From assembly GCA_002315385.1 (NCBI GenBank), contig DCHZ01000003.1, forward strand, positions 84,377-148,376: a DNA stretch of 64,000 bases, written 5' to 3'. This document shows, in pieces, positions 8,365 to 16,785 of this stretch. The DNA comes from Firmicutes bacterium UBA1739 (GTDB lineage Bacteria; Bacillota; Clostridia; Peptostreptococcales; Anaerovoracaceae). Below the pieces are notes generated by a model, which saw only the letters and a list, made by a program, of their open reading frames with translations, did no database searches and had not been told where the DNA came from. Both the position numbers and the translations under genes were made by a program. Within the stretch, counting starts at the first letter, position 1. Each line of letters starts with the position of its first letter.

Positions 8365-8468
8365 CGGACTCATCGGGTTACATCGCAAAAGAAGTCCGTT
8401 AAGCTGCGGTAAAGACAGATAGTACAATGTAATGATGAATCCGATATTGATTCTGCCGATGAGATTCG
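8365..8468 (+). ncRNA. Predicted structured RNA element upstream of modA
   Basis: Four nested helices can be drawn by eye. P1 pairs CGGACTCATCGG (8365-8376) with 8456-8468, with one bulged base and one G-U. P2 pairs TTACAT (8378-8383) with ATGTAA (8427-8432). P3 closes GTCCG (8394-8398) with CGG and GAC (8407-8416). P4 pairs GAATC (8437-8441) with GATTC (8449-8453). The result is a closed stem enclosing two arms, a riboswitch-like plan. I cannot match it to a named family, and it lies upstream of the promoter I favour for modA, so it may be an independent RNA or chance pairing. Confidence 0.35.
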
Positions 8469-8576
8469 TACAACAAGTACTTCTTTACAGACCAGTTGAC
8501 TGAAACAGCCGGCGTGTTAATGAGTATTACGATTGTGAAAAACAGACAGTATAATGATATTAATTGGAGAAAGAAA

Positions 8577-8606
8577 AAGCGTTGTGCTTTTATATAAATA
8601 ACGCTT
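8577..8606. promoter_or_regulatory. Candidate operator overlapping the modA promoter
   Basis: Inverted repeat AAGCGTT (8577-8583) / AACGCTT (8600-8606) with a 16-base AT-rich centre. The right arm overlaps the -35 box of the modA promoter. The form (GC arms, ATATA-rich middle) is reminiscent of ModE-type molybdate operators, but no regulator gene is in the window. Confidence 0.4.
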
Positions 8607-8633
8607 GCTTTGTCGCACCGTTGATGATATTAT
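8605..8633 (+). promoter_or_regulatory. Probable modA promoter
   Basis: TTGCTT (8605-8610) and TATTAT (8628-8633) at 17-base spacing, about 50 bases before the modA start. Confidence 0.5.
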
Positions 8634-8681
8634 GATAATAACATTAATGCAAAACTTATTAATATGCAATGGGAGGTAAAA

Positions 8682-9518
8682 ATGAAAAAATTATTCGCAC
8701 TTTTTTTGACATTTCTTATAGTTATTTTTGCTTTTGCCGGGTGCGGAAGCAGGGATTCAAACGATAACAATACAGCCGGTGAATCAACGGAGCTTGTTGT
8801 TTTTGCGGCGGCATCCATGACGGAAAGTCTCGAACAGATAGCAAAGCAGTATAAGGAAATTGCTCCGGATGTAGAACTCGTTTTCAACTTTGACTCGTCC
8901 GGCACACTTAAGACACAGATTGAAGAAGGTGCTGATTGCGATATTTTCATTTCTGCGGCTCAGAAGCAGATGAATCAGTTGGATGCGGCAAAGGATAAGG
9001 AAGGCGGAAACGAAGATGGTCTGGATTTCGTGAAGTCAGATACAAGGACAGATATTCTTGAAAACAAGGTTGTTTTAGTTCTGTCGGGAAGCAATACTGA
9101 GATAGCTTCATTTGATGACCTGGCTGCAGCCCTCAAAAATGGAAAGGCTACACTGGTTATGGGAAATGAAGACGTGCCGGTAGGGCAGTACACACAGAAA
9201 ATTCTGAAATATTACGGACTGGATGAAGCTGATCTTGCGGCTAGAGGACTGCTGACATATGGTTCTAATGTAAAGGAAGTAACAACTCAGGTTTCAGAGG
9301 CTGCGGCTGACGCAGGTATTATCTATGCAACAGATGCGTTTTCCGCAAAGCTTGTTCCTGTTGATGTAGCTGAAGAGAAAATGTGCGGAAAGGTTATTTA
9401 TCCGGCAGCTGTTATGAAGAACAGTAAAAATCCAGATGCGGCAAAAGCGTTCTTAGAATATTTGAAGAGTGAAGAGGCCGGAAAAGTATTTGAATCAGTA
9501 GGCTTCACAACCTTGTAG
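8682..9518 (+). CDS. modA: Molybdate ABC transporter substrate-binding lipoprotein ModA
   Basis: Extracytoplasmic receptor that binds molybdate (or tungstate) and passes it to ModBC. A lipoprotein signal peptide ends at a lipobox, AFAGC with Cys21. The mature part starts ELVVFAAASMTESLEQIA and carries the motifs DSSGTLKTQIEEGADCDIF and TLVMGNEDVPVGQYTQ, all typical of ModA. The start is ATG 8682 after GGGAGG (8670-8675); an in-frame ATG at 8664 precedes that site. It opens the molybdenum block, and a weak terminator separates it from modB. Confidence 0.95.
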   Translation: MKKLFALFLTFLIVIFAFAGCGSRDSNDNNTAGESTELVVFAAASMTESLEQIAKQYKEIAPDVELVFNFDSSGTLKTQIEEGADCDIFISAAQKQMNQLDAAKDKEGGNEDGLDFVKSDTRTDILENKVVLVLSGSNTEIASFDDLAAALKNGKATLVMGNEDVPVGQYTQKILKYYGLDEADLAARGLLTYGSNVKEVTTQVSEAAADAGIIYATDAFSAKLVPVDVAEEKMCGKVIYPAAVMKNSKNPDAAKAFLEYLKSEEAGKVFESVGFTTL

Positions 9519-9545
9519 AGTGTATAATAATATAGTATAATAAGA

Positions 9546-9580
9546 AAAAGGGCGGTCGGGATTCCGCTCTTTTCTGATTT
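9546..9580 (+). terminator. Terminator-like hairpin between modA and modB
   Basis: AAAAGGGCGG (9546-9555) pairs with CCGCTCTTTT (9564-9573) with one G-U. The T-tract is interrupted, so read-through into modBC is likely, which would give more binding protein than permease. Confidence 0.65.
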
Positions 9581-9680
9581 AATGACGGGTTGTTAACCGG
9601 ATGTGCCGTCTGCCGATGATTCATAATGACTGAATTACCGCAGGTATGCGGTTTCCGGTGATTAAAAAATATAATCAAAA

Positions 9681-9717
9681 GAAGTAATTATATAGGGATT
9701 AATACGAGTATTACTTC
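9681..9717 (+). promoter_or_regulatory. Inverted repeat just before the modB ribosome binding site
   Basis: GAAGTAAT (9681-9688) pairs perfectly with ATTACTTC (9710-9717). The stem ends five bases before the AGGAG of modB (from about 9723). It could be an operator or an RNA hairpin that affects modB translation. Confidence 0.4.
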
Positions 9718-9733
9718 GGATCAGGAGAGAATT

Positions 9734-10417
9734 ATGGATTTATTTCCACTTTGGAATTCAATACGAATAAGTGCAATAAGCACGGCCGCAGTTTTTTTTC
9801 TCGGCATTTTCTGTGCATACTACATTTCCAAAGCACCGAAGTATTTTAAAGGAATTATAGATGTGGTTCTGACACTTCCTCTGGTTTTACCGCCGACTGT
9901 GGTGGGCTACCTCCTGCTGAGGGTTCTGGGACCGAAGAGACCGGTGGGAGCCATGTTTCTGTCACTTTTCGACATTAAGCTTACCATGACCTGGTGGTCT
10001 GCTGTTTTCGCAACCATGGTAGTAACTTTTCCTCTTATGTACCGGACGGCAAGAGGCGCATTTGAGTTATTTGATAATAATCTGGCATACTCAGCCCGGA
10101 CTCTCGGACTTTCCGATACATATATTTTCTGGAAAATCAGACTTCCATACTGTAAACAGGGTATTATTGCCGGGACGGTGCTTACCTTTGCGAGGGCTTT
10201 GGGGGAATATGGCGCAACCAGTATGATAGCCGGTTATACTCCGGGGAGAACCGCAACAATTTCTACGACGGTATATAATTTATGGAGAACCAACAATGAT
10301 AATCTCGCATTTAAGTGGGTTGTAATAAACATAGCCATCTCCTGTGTGGTTCTTATGGCAGTAAACATGGTAGAAAAAAAAGAAAGACAGGCAGTCTCTC
10401 TGAAGGAAGGTGCATAG
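9734..10417 (+). CDS. modB: Molybdate ABC transporter permease ModB
   Basis: Membrane subunit that forms the molybdate channel as a homodimer. The 227-residue protein has about five to six hydrophobic segments and the ModB hallmark LPLVLPPTVVGYLLL. The EAA-type coupling loop is ARTLGLSDTYIFWKIRLPYCKQGIIAG, followed by ALGEYGATSMIAGYTPGRT. The start is ATG 9734 after AGGAGAG. modC begins one base after the stop, so the pair is translationally linked. Confidence 0.95.
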   Translation: MDLFPLWNSIRISAISTAAVFFLGIFCAYYISKAPKYFKGIIDVVLTLPLVLPPTVVGYLLLRVLGPKRPVGAMFLSLFDIKLTMTWWSAVFATMVVTFPLMYRTARGAFELFDNNLAYSARTLGLSDTYIFWKIRLPYCKQGIIAGTVLTFARALGEYGATSMIAGYTPGRTATISTTVYNLWRTNNDNLAFKWVVINIAISCVVLMAVNMVEKKERQAVSLKEGA

Positions 10418-10418
10418 C

Positions 10419-11522
10419 TTGTCAATTTATGTTAATATAGAGAAAAAGCTCGGGGATTTCATGCTGAGAGTGAATTTCAACACAGAGAACGATGTGCTGG
10501 CTTTGATGGGAAAGTCAGGCTGCGGAAAAAGCATGACACTGAAATGTATAGCCGGAATTGAAAAACCGGACAGAGGAACGATTATTATTGACGGAGTGAC
10601 ATTGTTCAGTTCCGATAAGAAAATCAATCTTTCTCCGCAAAAAAGAAAGGTCGGTCTTCTTTTTCAGAACTATGCGCTGTTTCCCAATATGACTGCTTTT
10701 GAAAATATTAAAGCCGGTGCAAACGGTATCAAGAATAAAGAACAAAAAGAAGCTGCGGTCAGAGCAATGATGGAAAAATTCGAAGTTCTGCATCTGTCAA
10801 ACCACTATCCGCATCAGCTTTCCGGCGGTCAGCAGCAGAGAATCGCTCTGGCAAGAATTCTGGTTTCCGAACCGGAATGTCTTCTGCTGGATGAACCGTT
10901 TTCAGCTCTCGATACCCATCTTAGGTTCATTACGGAAAGGGAAACCGCGAAGGTTATTAAGGATTTCGGAAAGACCGTAATTCTTGTTTCACATAACATA
11001 GAGGAAGTTTTTCGGATAACCGATAAGATTGCTGTGATGAATGCCGGGAAGATTGAGACTTTCGGTGAAAAGAATACCGTTCTGTCAAATCCGGAAACAA
11101 TCAATACAGCACTGCTTACCGGTTGGTCTGAAATATCTCCGGCAGAGATAATAAATGAAAAATGTATTTATGCGAAAGACTGGGGAATAATTCTCAGAAT
11201 TAAACAGGAAAGATGTTCGGATATATGCAAGTCTAAGGATAATAAGGATATCGGTAATGAAAATTGTGATGTGAGGTACTTTGTTTCTGTCAGGACTGAA
11301 ACAATTAGACCTGCAGAAGAGGAATCAGACAATAGTTTTCAGATGAAGGTGGAGTCATATGCAGTTAATCCATATGATACCACACTTATTCTTAAAGCTA
11401 CGGAGGGAAGCTGTCCGATAACCTGGCGTGTTTCAAACGAATGGTGGCTGAAAAATAAAACAGATTTCATAAGAGTTCATATCCCGGAAGAGGGAGTGGC
11501 TCTTCTGGTTGATAAGAGGTAA
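10419..11522 (+). CDS. modC: Molybdate ABC transporter ATP-binding protein ModC
   Basis: ATPase that powers molybdate import with ModB. Visible motifs are Walker A GKSGCGKS, signature LSGGQQQR, Walker B CLLLDEPFSALD and switch histidine in LVSHN. The C-terminal third (about residue 235 on) is poorly conserved and fits the TOBE/Mop position. I place the start at TTG 10419, which follows GGAAGG (10405-10410) by eight bases; the in-frame GTG at 10410 is inside that site. The 367-residue length is usual for ModC. Confidence 0.92.
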   Translation: MSIYVNIEKKLGDFMLRVNFNTENDVLALMGKSGCGKSMTLKCIAGIEKPDRGTIIIDGVTLFSSDKKINLSPQKRKVGLLFQNYALFPNMTAFENIKAGANGIKNKEQKEAAVRAMMEKFEVLHLSNHYPHQLSGGQQQRIALARILVSEPECLLLDEPFSALDTHLRFITERETAKVIKDFGKTVILVSHNIEEVFRITDKIAVMNAGKIETFGEKNTVLSNPETINTALLTGWSEISPAEIINEKCIYAKDWGIILRIKQERCSDICKSKDNKDIGNENCDVRYFVSVRTETIRPAEEESDNSFQMKVESYAVNPYDTTLILKATEGSCPITWRVSNEWWLKNKTDFIRVHIPEEGVALLVDKR

Positions 11523-11561
11523 AAAGAAGTAAAAAGAAGTATAGAATTAGAGGTATTATTG

Positions 11562-12578
11562 ATGAAAAAAATTCCGGTTGAAAAGGCTGTAGGCATGGCC
11601 CTGTGTCATGATATTACAGAAATGAGGAAAGGATTCAAGGGTGCGGCTTTTAAAAGAGGTCACATAATACAGAATGAAGATGTAGACAGGCTTCTGAATC
11701 TCGGAAAAAAAACAGTATTCGTTTTTGAAGAAAAATCCGGGGAAATCCATGAAGATGATGCGGCATTGAGAATGGCAGCTATGTGTTCTATGGAATACTG
11801 TCATTATTCAGGCCCCTCCGAAGGCAAAATGCTGGCATTTTCCGATATTGAAGGCATTTTCAGGGTCAACAAACCGCTTTTAGATAAGATTAATTCTATA
11901 GGAGATATAACTGTTTGTTCTCTGCCCGACAATTATCCCGTAAAAAAGGGGGTAAGGGTGGCTTCCATGAGAATTATTCCTTTGGTAACAGAAGAAGAAC
12001 AGATAGTGACGGCGGAAAAAATGTGTGAAAATGAACGAGTTTTCAGACTGCTGCCATACAAATATAAAAGAATCGCAGTAATAATTACGGGTTCCGAAAT
12101 ATATTCCGGCAGAATAAAAGACAGGTTTGAACCGGTTGTTCGTGCAAAAATGGAAAAGTTTCCCTGCGAGATAACCGGACTGGCAATTTGCGATGACAGT
12201 ATTGACATGATAAAATCAAAAGCAAAGGAATTTCTTGAAGCCGGTGCGGATTTTCTTATATTCACCGGTGGAATGTCAGTGGATCCGGATGATATTACCC
12301 CGACAGCAATAAAGGAACTCGGAGCGGATATAGTGTCCTATGGTGTACCGGCACAGCCGGGAAATATGACTCTGGTGGCTTATCTGGGAGATATTCCCAT
12401 GCTGGGAGTTCCCGGTGCAGCGGTAAACCTTCCGATAACTCTGTTTGATGTTTTTCTTCCGAGGATTTTTGCGGGAGAAAAGCTGACAAAACAGGATATT
12501 ATTAATATGGGGGACGGTGGGCTTTGTCAGATGTGTGAAGTCTGCCATTTCCCGAACTGCACATTCGGAAGATTCTGA
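11562..12578 (+). CDS. Molybdopterin-binding (MoeA/Mog-domain) protein
   Basis: Predicted molybdopterin-binding protein of the clostridial family that sits with moa genes and probably acts at the molybdate-insertion or cofactor-handling stage. The N-terminal part (KIPVEKAVGMALCHDITEM) resembles the MoeA entry domain. The Mog/MoaB fold occupies about residues 170-310, with TGSEIYSGRIKDRFEPVV, FTGGMSVDPDDITPTA and PMLGVPGAAV. A Cys-rich tail, CQMCEVCHFPNC, is typical of this family and may bind zinc. The start is ATG 11562 after AGAGG; the TTG immediately before it is less likely. It is shorter than MoeA (338 residues) and lacks its full domain set. Confidence 0.88.
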   Translation: MKKIPVEKAVGMALCHDITEMRKGFKGAAFKRGHIIQNEDVDRLLNLGKKTVFVFEEKSGEIHEDDAALRMAAMCSMEYCHYSGPSEGKMLAFSDIEGIFRVNKPLLDKINSIGDITVCSLPDNYPVKKGVRVASMRIIPLVTEEEQIVTAEKMCENERVFRLLPYKYKRIAVIITGSEIYSGRIKDRFEPVVRAKMEKFPCEITGLAICDDSIDMIKSKAKEFLEAGADFLIFTGGMSVDPDDITPTAIKELGADIVSYGVPAQPGNMTLVAYLGDIPMLGVPGAAVNLPITLFDVFLPRIFAGEKLTKQDIINMGDGGLCQMCEVCHFPNCTFGRF

Positions 12579-12600
12579 CAGGAGAGTTTCAGGTGAATTT

Positions 12601-13551
12601 ATGAAAGACAGTACAGGAAGAAAAATTACATATCTCAGACTTTCGGTTACAGATCTTTGCAATCTGAGGTGCCGCTACTGTATGCCGGAAGCGGGAGTAT
12701 GTGCAAAGGCTCACGATGAAATGCTTACGGAAGAGGAAATGCTGTCAGCGGTACGGGCAGCAGTCAGTCTCGGAGTAAACAAGGTAAGAATAACCGGCGG
12801 GGAGCCACTGATAAAAAAGAATATTGTTTCGATTTGTGAAAAAACGGCCTCTGTTCCCGGAGTTAAGGATCTGGCTCTCACCACAAACGGCACTTTGCTG
12901 GCAGGTATGGCATCAGACCTCAGAAAAGCCGGTGTGATGAGAATTAACATAAGCCTTGATACAATCGTGCCCGAAAAATACTCATATATTACCAGGAGAG
13001 GAAAGCTTGAAGATGTTTTTTCAGGTATTGAGGCTGCACTGGAAGCCGGGTTCCGGAAGATAAAGATCAATACAGTGCTTATCGGAGGTTTCAATGATGA
13101 CGAAATACCGGATCTGGCAGCGCTTACAATGAAATGGCCTGTTGACATCAGGTTTATTGAGCTTATGCCTGTTTATAACAGTCCTGATATAGGCCCGGAG
13201 GCATATATCAACGCATCAAAAATAATCGAAGCTCTTCCGGGGCTGAAAGAAGACTGCACTGACGGAGTTGCCAGACTGTACAGCCTGAAGGGGGCAAAAG
13301 GAAAAATCGGTATAATAAGTCCGGTTTCCAATGCTTTCTGTTCAGACTGCAACAGAGTACGGATAACTGCCGACGGAAAGATTAAGCCCTGCCTTCACAG
13401 AGCGGCCGAATATTCTATTAAAGGGCTGTCCGAAAGCAAAATGAAGGATCAGCTGGCAAGAGCAATATCGGAAAAACCCGAAAGACGGGGAGAGCTTTCA
13501 TGTGCCAGCCCCAGCGGTGCAGGCAGATACATGAATCAGATTGGGGGATAG
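12601..13551 (+). CDS. moaA: GTP 3',8-cyclase MoaA
   Basis: Radical-SAM enzyme that converts GTP to 3',8-cyclo-GTP, the first step of molybdenum cofactor synthesis. The N-terminal cluster is C20-x3-C24-x2-C27 in DLCNLRCRYCMP. The C-terminal substrate cluster has C247 and C250 in CSDCNRVRIT, and C264 in KPCLH. The start is ATG 12601, five bases after AGGTG (12591-12595); the upstream in-frame ATG (12517) lies inside the previous gene. Its stop almost touches moaC. The 316-residue length is slightly short, but both cluster regions are present. Confidence 0.95.
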   Translation: MKDSTGRKITYLRLSVTDLCNLRCRYCMPEAGVCAKAHDEMLTEEEMLSAVRAAVSLGVNKVRITGGEPLIKKNIVSICEKTASVPGVKDLALTTNGTLLAGMASDLRKAGVMRINISLDTIVPEKYSYITRRGKLEDVFSGIEAALEAGFRKIKINTVLIGGFNDDEIPDLAALTMKWPVDIRFIELMPVYNSPDIGPEAYINASKIIEALPGLKEDCTDGVARLYSLKGAKGKIGIISPVSNAFCSDCNRVRITADGKIKPCLHRAAEYSIKGLSESKMKDQLARAISEKPERRGELSCASPSGAGRYMNQIGG

Positions 13552-13553
13552 AA

Positions 13554-14039
13554 ATGGCTGATTTTACGCATTTTAATTCAGACGGGCTTGCAAGAATGGT
13601 GAATGTAGGAGATAAAAATCCTACAAAAAGAACAGCTGTGGCAGGAGCACGGGTTATTGTCAATGCATCAACCTTTGAACTGATAAAAAGCGGAGGCATG
13701 AAAAAAGGCGATGTGATGGGTGTTGCACAGATTGCCGGGATTATGGGAGCCAAAAGAACTCCCGAGCTTATTCCTATGTGTCATCCGGTGATTACAGATT
13801 CAGCAGACCTAAGCCTGAAGCTGAATGAGGAGAAGCTTTCAGTGGAGATTACGGCAGAGATTTCCTGTACCGGGAAGACCGGGGTTGAAATGGAAGCTCT
13901 GACTGCTGTAACGACGGCGGCACTGACTGTTTATGATATGTGCAAGGCTGTTCAGAAAGACATTTGTATTACAGATATACGCCTTCTGGAAAAGACAGGA
14001 GGAATTCACGGAGATTTTGTTCGGGAGGAAGTAAAATGA
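13554..14039 (+). CDS. moaC: Cyclic pyranopterin monophosphate synthase MoaC
   Basis: Converts 3',8-cyclo-GTP to cyclic pyranopterin monophosphate, the step after MoaA. The 161-residue protein is full length, with MVNVGDKNPTKRTAVAGA, the KKGDVMGVAQIAGIMGAKRT motif, IPMCHPV, and GVEMEALTAV followed by YDMCKA, all family signatures. The start is ATG 13554, two bases after the moaA stop, with a GGGGGA site inside the end of moaA. Its stop overlaps the next start (ATGA), showing an operon. Confidence 0.96.
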   Translation: MADFTHFNSDGLARMVNVGDKNPTKRTAVAGARVIVNASTFELIKSGGMKKGDVMGVAQIAGIMGAKRTPELIPMCHPVITDSADLSLKLNEEKLSVEITAEISCTGKTGVEMEALTAVTTAALTVYDMCKAVQKDICITDIRLLEKTGGIHGDFVREEVK

Positions 14040-14557
14040 TTCACAGTGCCGGAATTATTACAGTCAGTGACAGAAGCTATGAAGGAAAACGGGAAGATCT
14101 GAGCGGACCTGGGCTCAAAGCATTTCTGGAAAAAAACGGATTTCCGGTAAAGTATATGGAAATAGTTCCGGATGAAACAGAAATGATAGAAGAAAAACTG
14201 ATATATGCTTCAGACTCTATCGGTCTTTCACTGTTAATAACCACAGGGGGCACCGGTTTTTCACCGAGAGATGTGACTCCGGAGGCAACAAAGTCTGTGA
14301 TTGAGCGTGAAGTTCCCGGAATTCCCGAGATTATGAGAGCAAAAAGCATGGAAATTACATCGAAGGCATGCCTTTCAAGAGCTGCTGCGGGAATCAGAGG
14401 TGAGACTCTGATAATAAATCTGCCGGGGAGTCCCGGGGCGGCGATAGAGAATCTGAGTGCTGTTATCGGAGTGATAGCTCACGGTCTTGATGTGCTCAGA
14501 GCAAAGGGACCGATGGACTGTGCAAACGGAGAAAAAGAAAAAAACGGAGGAAAGTGA
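14036..14557 (+). CDS. mog: Molybdopterin adenylyltransferase (MoaB/Mog family)
   Basis: Predicted to activate molybdopterin by adenylylation before metal insertion. The 173-residue protein shows the family core: GIITVSDRSYEGKREDLSGP, TTGGTGFSPRDVTPEAT (pterin binding) and LIINLPGSPGAA. The start is ATG 14036, overlapping the moaC stop by four bases, with GGGAGG just upstream. MoaB and Mog proteins are hard to tell apart by eye; the operon supports a cofactor role either way. Confidence 0.9.
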   Translation: MIHSAGIITVSDRSYEGKREDLSGPGLKAFLEKNGFPVKYMEIVPDETEMIEEKLIYASDSIGLSLLITTGGTGFSPRDVTPEATKSVIEREVPGIPEIMRAKSMEITSKACLSRAAAGIRGETLIINLPGSPGAAIENLSAVIGVIAHGLDVLRAKGPMDCANGEKEKNGGK

Positions 14558-14559
14558 AT

Positions 14560-14946
14560 ATGCTGAAACCGTCATTAGACAAATGGCTTGAAGAAGCCAA
14601 ATCCGAAACATTGTTTCATAAGTGCGGCTCGTATGTTACACATACCGGTGTGGTTCGAAGCAGTCCGAAGGCACTTGTAAGAGGAACGGGAGCAGTCTCA
14701 GGAACTGTTAAAGGTATGAAGTTTACCTGCGACCATGCGGCTGCGGCAGCGGCGGCGGAAACTGCCCGAAATTTTCCCGGAATATATTTCGTAAAAATCT
14801 GGGTGAATGAAGGAGAACTGCAGGTGGGTGATGATATTCTGCAGATATTAATCGGAGGGGATATCAGGACAAGGGTAATGGACGCTTTGGATTATCTGCT
14901 GAATCAGATAAAGAATAACTGTGTGAAAGAGGAAGAGATATTCTGA
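14560..14946 (+). CDS. MoaE-like molybdenum cofactor protein
   Basis: A 128-residue protein that fits the divergent clostridial MoaE-like family annotated in molybdenum cofactor operons. MoaE is the large subunit of molybdopterin synthase, which adds dithiolene sulfurs supplied by MoaD. Visible features are THTGVVRSSPKA, a run of alanines in a predicted helix, IYFVKIWVNEGELQVGDD and IGGDIRTRV. The start is ATG 14560, eight bases after GGAGG; the GTG at 14554 is too close to that site. No moaD lies nearby, so the partner is elsewhere or the protein has another role. Confidence 0.7.
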   Translation: MLKPSLDKWLEEAKSETLFHKCGSYVTHTGVVRSSPKALVRGTGAVSGTVKGMKFTCDHAAAAAAAETARNFPGIYFVKIWVNEGELQVGDDILQILIGGDIRTRVMDALDYLLNQIKNNCVKEEEIF

Positions 14947-14980
14947 TATTTTCTGTTGCCGGTGCAGGCCGGTAATATAT

Positions 14981-15011
14981 GCCCCGTTTCGGATGAAGCG
15001 GGGCGTTTTTT
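14981..15011 (+). terminator. Terminator of the molybdenum operon
   Basis: GCCCCGTTTC (14981-14990) / GAAGCGGGGC (14995-15004) with one wobble pair, followed by a run of six T (15006-15011). Confidence 0.9.
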
Positions 15012-15091
15012 CAGTAAAGAATAATCGGATGCTCCGAACCGGTTTCAGGAATAAAAGCCGGTCGCAACGGTGCAGATATAATATTATATTT

Positions 15092-16618
15092 TTAATACTT
15101 TCTTCTTGCCATGGAGCAGAAAATACCCATTACGCAGATGACGGCAAATATTATATATGAGATTCTCATAGTTGCCACCAGCTTTGCGGGGTTTGCTTCA
15201 GCCAGAAGTGCATTTCCGACCTGATTGCTGATTACAATGGTGAGGATAACCATGCCCATGTTCTGACCGACATTTCTCATGGTTGAAAGCACGGACGATG
15301 CAACACCATAAGAAGATTTGGGAACGCAGCCCATAACCGCATTTGTGTTGGGAGAGCTGAATACTCCGAATCCGACACCGGCAAAAGCCAGTACGAGTAT
15401 TATTACCCACAGAGGAGTATTTATCTGCAGAAAGGCCAGTATAAACAGTGCGGCGGCACAGAAACCCATACCCAGAGATGCCAGCTTGTAAGGAGAGACT
15501 CTGTCAGAGATTTTTCCCATTCCCGGTGTAAGAACAGCCATAATAGCAGGCTGCACAATCAGAATCAGACCGGCTGTCTGGGAAGAAAAACCTGCAATAA
15601 CCTGAAGATAAATGGAAAGCAGATAGGTAATTGCATAGGTGGCCGCGTAATTAAGAAGTGCTGCCAGATTTGAAAATGTGTAGGCTTTGTTTTTCACAAA
15701 AAGTCTTACATCCACCATAGGCGAATCAGTTTTCAGCTCGTGCATTACAAAAAAGAAGCCCACAATCAGACCTGCCGGTACAAGTAATATCATCAGCCTG
15801 TCGGTTGAAAAGGCTGCCAGCCCGTAGATTATCATAAGCAGCATGAGAATATAAAGGATATTTCCGGAAACATCAATTTTGACAGCTTCCTCGGTTCTTC
15901 TGGCAGGAACCTTCGCTATGGCAAATGCCGCAGCCGCAGCTCCGATAATCAGGGCAACGGTAAAAATATGTCTCCAGCCCAGATAGTGGTTAATGATTCC
16001 GCCGATTACAGGACCCGAAGACAGTCCCGCATAAGTAGCGGCCAGGGCATAACCCAGAGCTTTTCCTCTTTCATACGGCGGGTATTCCGCAATGAGTATG
16101 GCATGATTTGTAGCGAAAATACATGCGGCACCTACAGCCTGAATAACTCTTGAGACTATCAGTACGGTGAAATCCGGCGATAATACGGAAATCAGACAGC
16201 CCATACTGAATATTATCAGTCCCAAAACAAGAATAAGCTTTCTGCCTGCCATATCTGCCAGTCTGCCCATAGGCACGGAAAATGCCGCAATAGGCAGAGT
16301 GTAGGCAAGTACCAGCCACCCGATAGAGGAGGCTCCCACCGCAAAATCAGCACTGATGTCAGGAATTGAAAGATTGGTGGCCGAACCCATGAATGTCGTC
16401 GCCAGCGATGTCAGAACCGCTACAAAAACCACTGAGCGTCTTATTTTCGCTGCTTGAGGGTTAATCTGCGCGAACCCGGGCTTACCTGCGGTAATCCCGG
16501 TACATGGGATATCGCCCGATTCGGACCCGGCTTTAACTTCGCTTTTTATGTCTTTATTTATTATTTCGGGAGTTTTCTCTGCCGAATTTTCTGTATTATT
16601 ATTAATTCTGTCTTTCAT
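15092..16618 (-). CDS. MFS transporter, DHA2 (EmrB/QacA) drug:H+ antiporter type
   Basis: Predicted proton-driven exporter in the cytoplasmic membrane. The 508-residue protein has a long charged N-terminal tail (about 65 residues) and then about 14 hydrophobic segments, as in the DHA2 family. The loop motif GRLADMAGRKLILV lies between segments 2 and 3, and GYALAATYAGLSSGPVIGG matches antiporter motif C. The start is the ATG whose complement is at 16616-16618, preceded by ACGGAGG; the open frame runs 50 codons further upstream across the promoter and cannot all be coding. Substrate cannot be inferred. Confidence 0.88.
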   Translation of the reverse strand: MKDRINNNTENSAEKTPEIINKDIKSEVKAGSESGDIPCTGITAGKPGFAQINPQAAKIRRSVVFVAVLTSLATTFMGSATNLSIPDISADFAVGASSIGWLVLAYTLPIAAFSVPMGRLADMAGRKLILVLGLIIFSMGCLISVLSPDFTVLIVSRVIQAVGAACIFATNHAILIAEYPPYERGKALGYALAATYAGLSSGPVIGGIINHYLGWRHIFTVALIIGAAAAAFAIAKVPARRTEEAVKIDVSGNILYILMLLMIIYGLAAFSTDRLMILLVPAGLIVGFFFVMHELKTDSPMVDVRLFVKNKAYTFSNLAALLNYAATYAITYLLSIYLQVIAGFSSQTAGLILIVQPAIMAVLTPGMGKISDRVSPYKLASLGMGFCAAALFILAFLQINTPLWVIILVLAFAGVGFGVFSSPNTNAVMGCVPKSSYGVASSVLSTMRNVGQNMGMVILTIVISNQVGNALLAEANPAKLVATMRISYIIFAVICVMGIFCSMARRKY

Positions 16619-16655
16619 ATCTATATTGTCCTCCGTAAGGTTATTCAACAGATAT

Positions 16656-16683
16656 ATTATACAAATTAGAGAATAATTGTCAA
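16656..16683 (-). promoter_or_regulatory. Promoter of the MFS gene
   Basis: On the minus strand TTGACA (complement of 16678-16683) and a perfect TATAAT (complement of 16656-16661) are 16 bases apart. A divergent promoter for the acyl-CoA synthetase lies about 100 bases away. Confidence 0.8.
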
Positions 16684-16785
16684 CGAAACTGAGATTACAT
16701 TCGGATGTATGTTCCGGATTCGAAACAAATGATAAGTGAAGGAGTATTGGCGGACTTTGGGATTTCAATGTACTCTGTATCAGGG

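Larger units (their letters stand above)
8317..8681. other. Intergenic region upstream of modA
   Basis: No open frame of note lies in these 365 bases. The region holds a predicted multi-helix RNA (8365-8468), an inverted repeat (8577-8606) and a probable promoter (8605-8633). All would belong to the molybdate operon if transcribed toward it. Confidence 0.6.
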
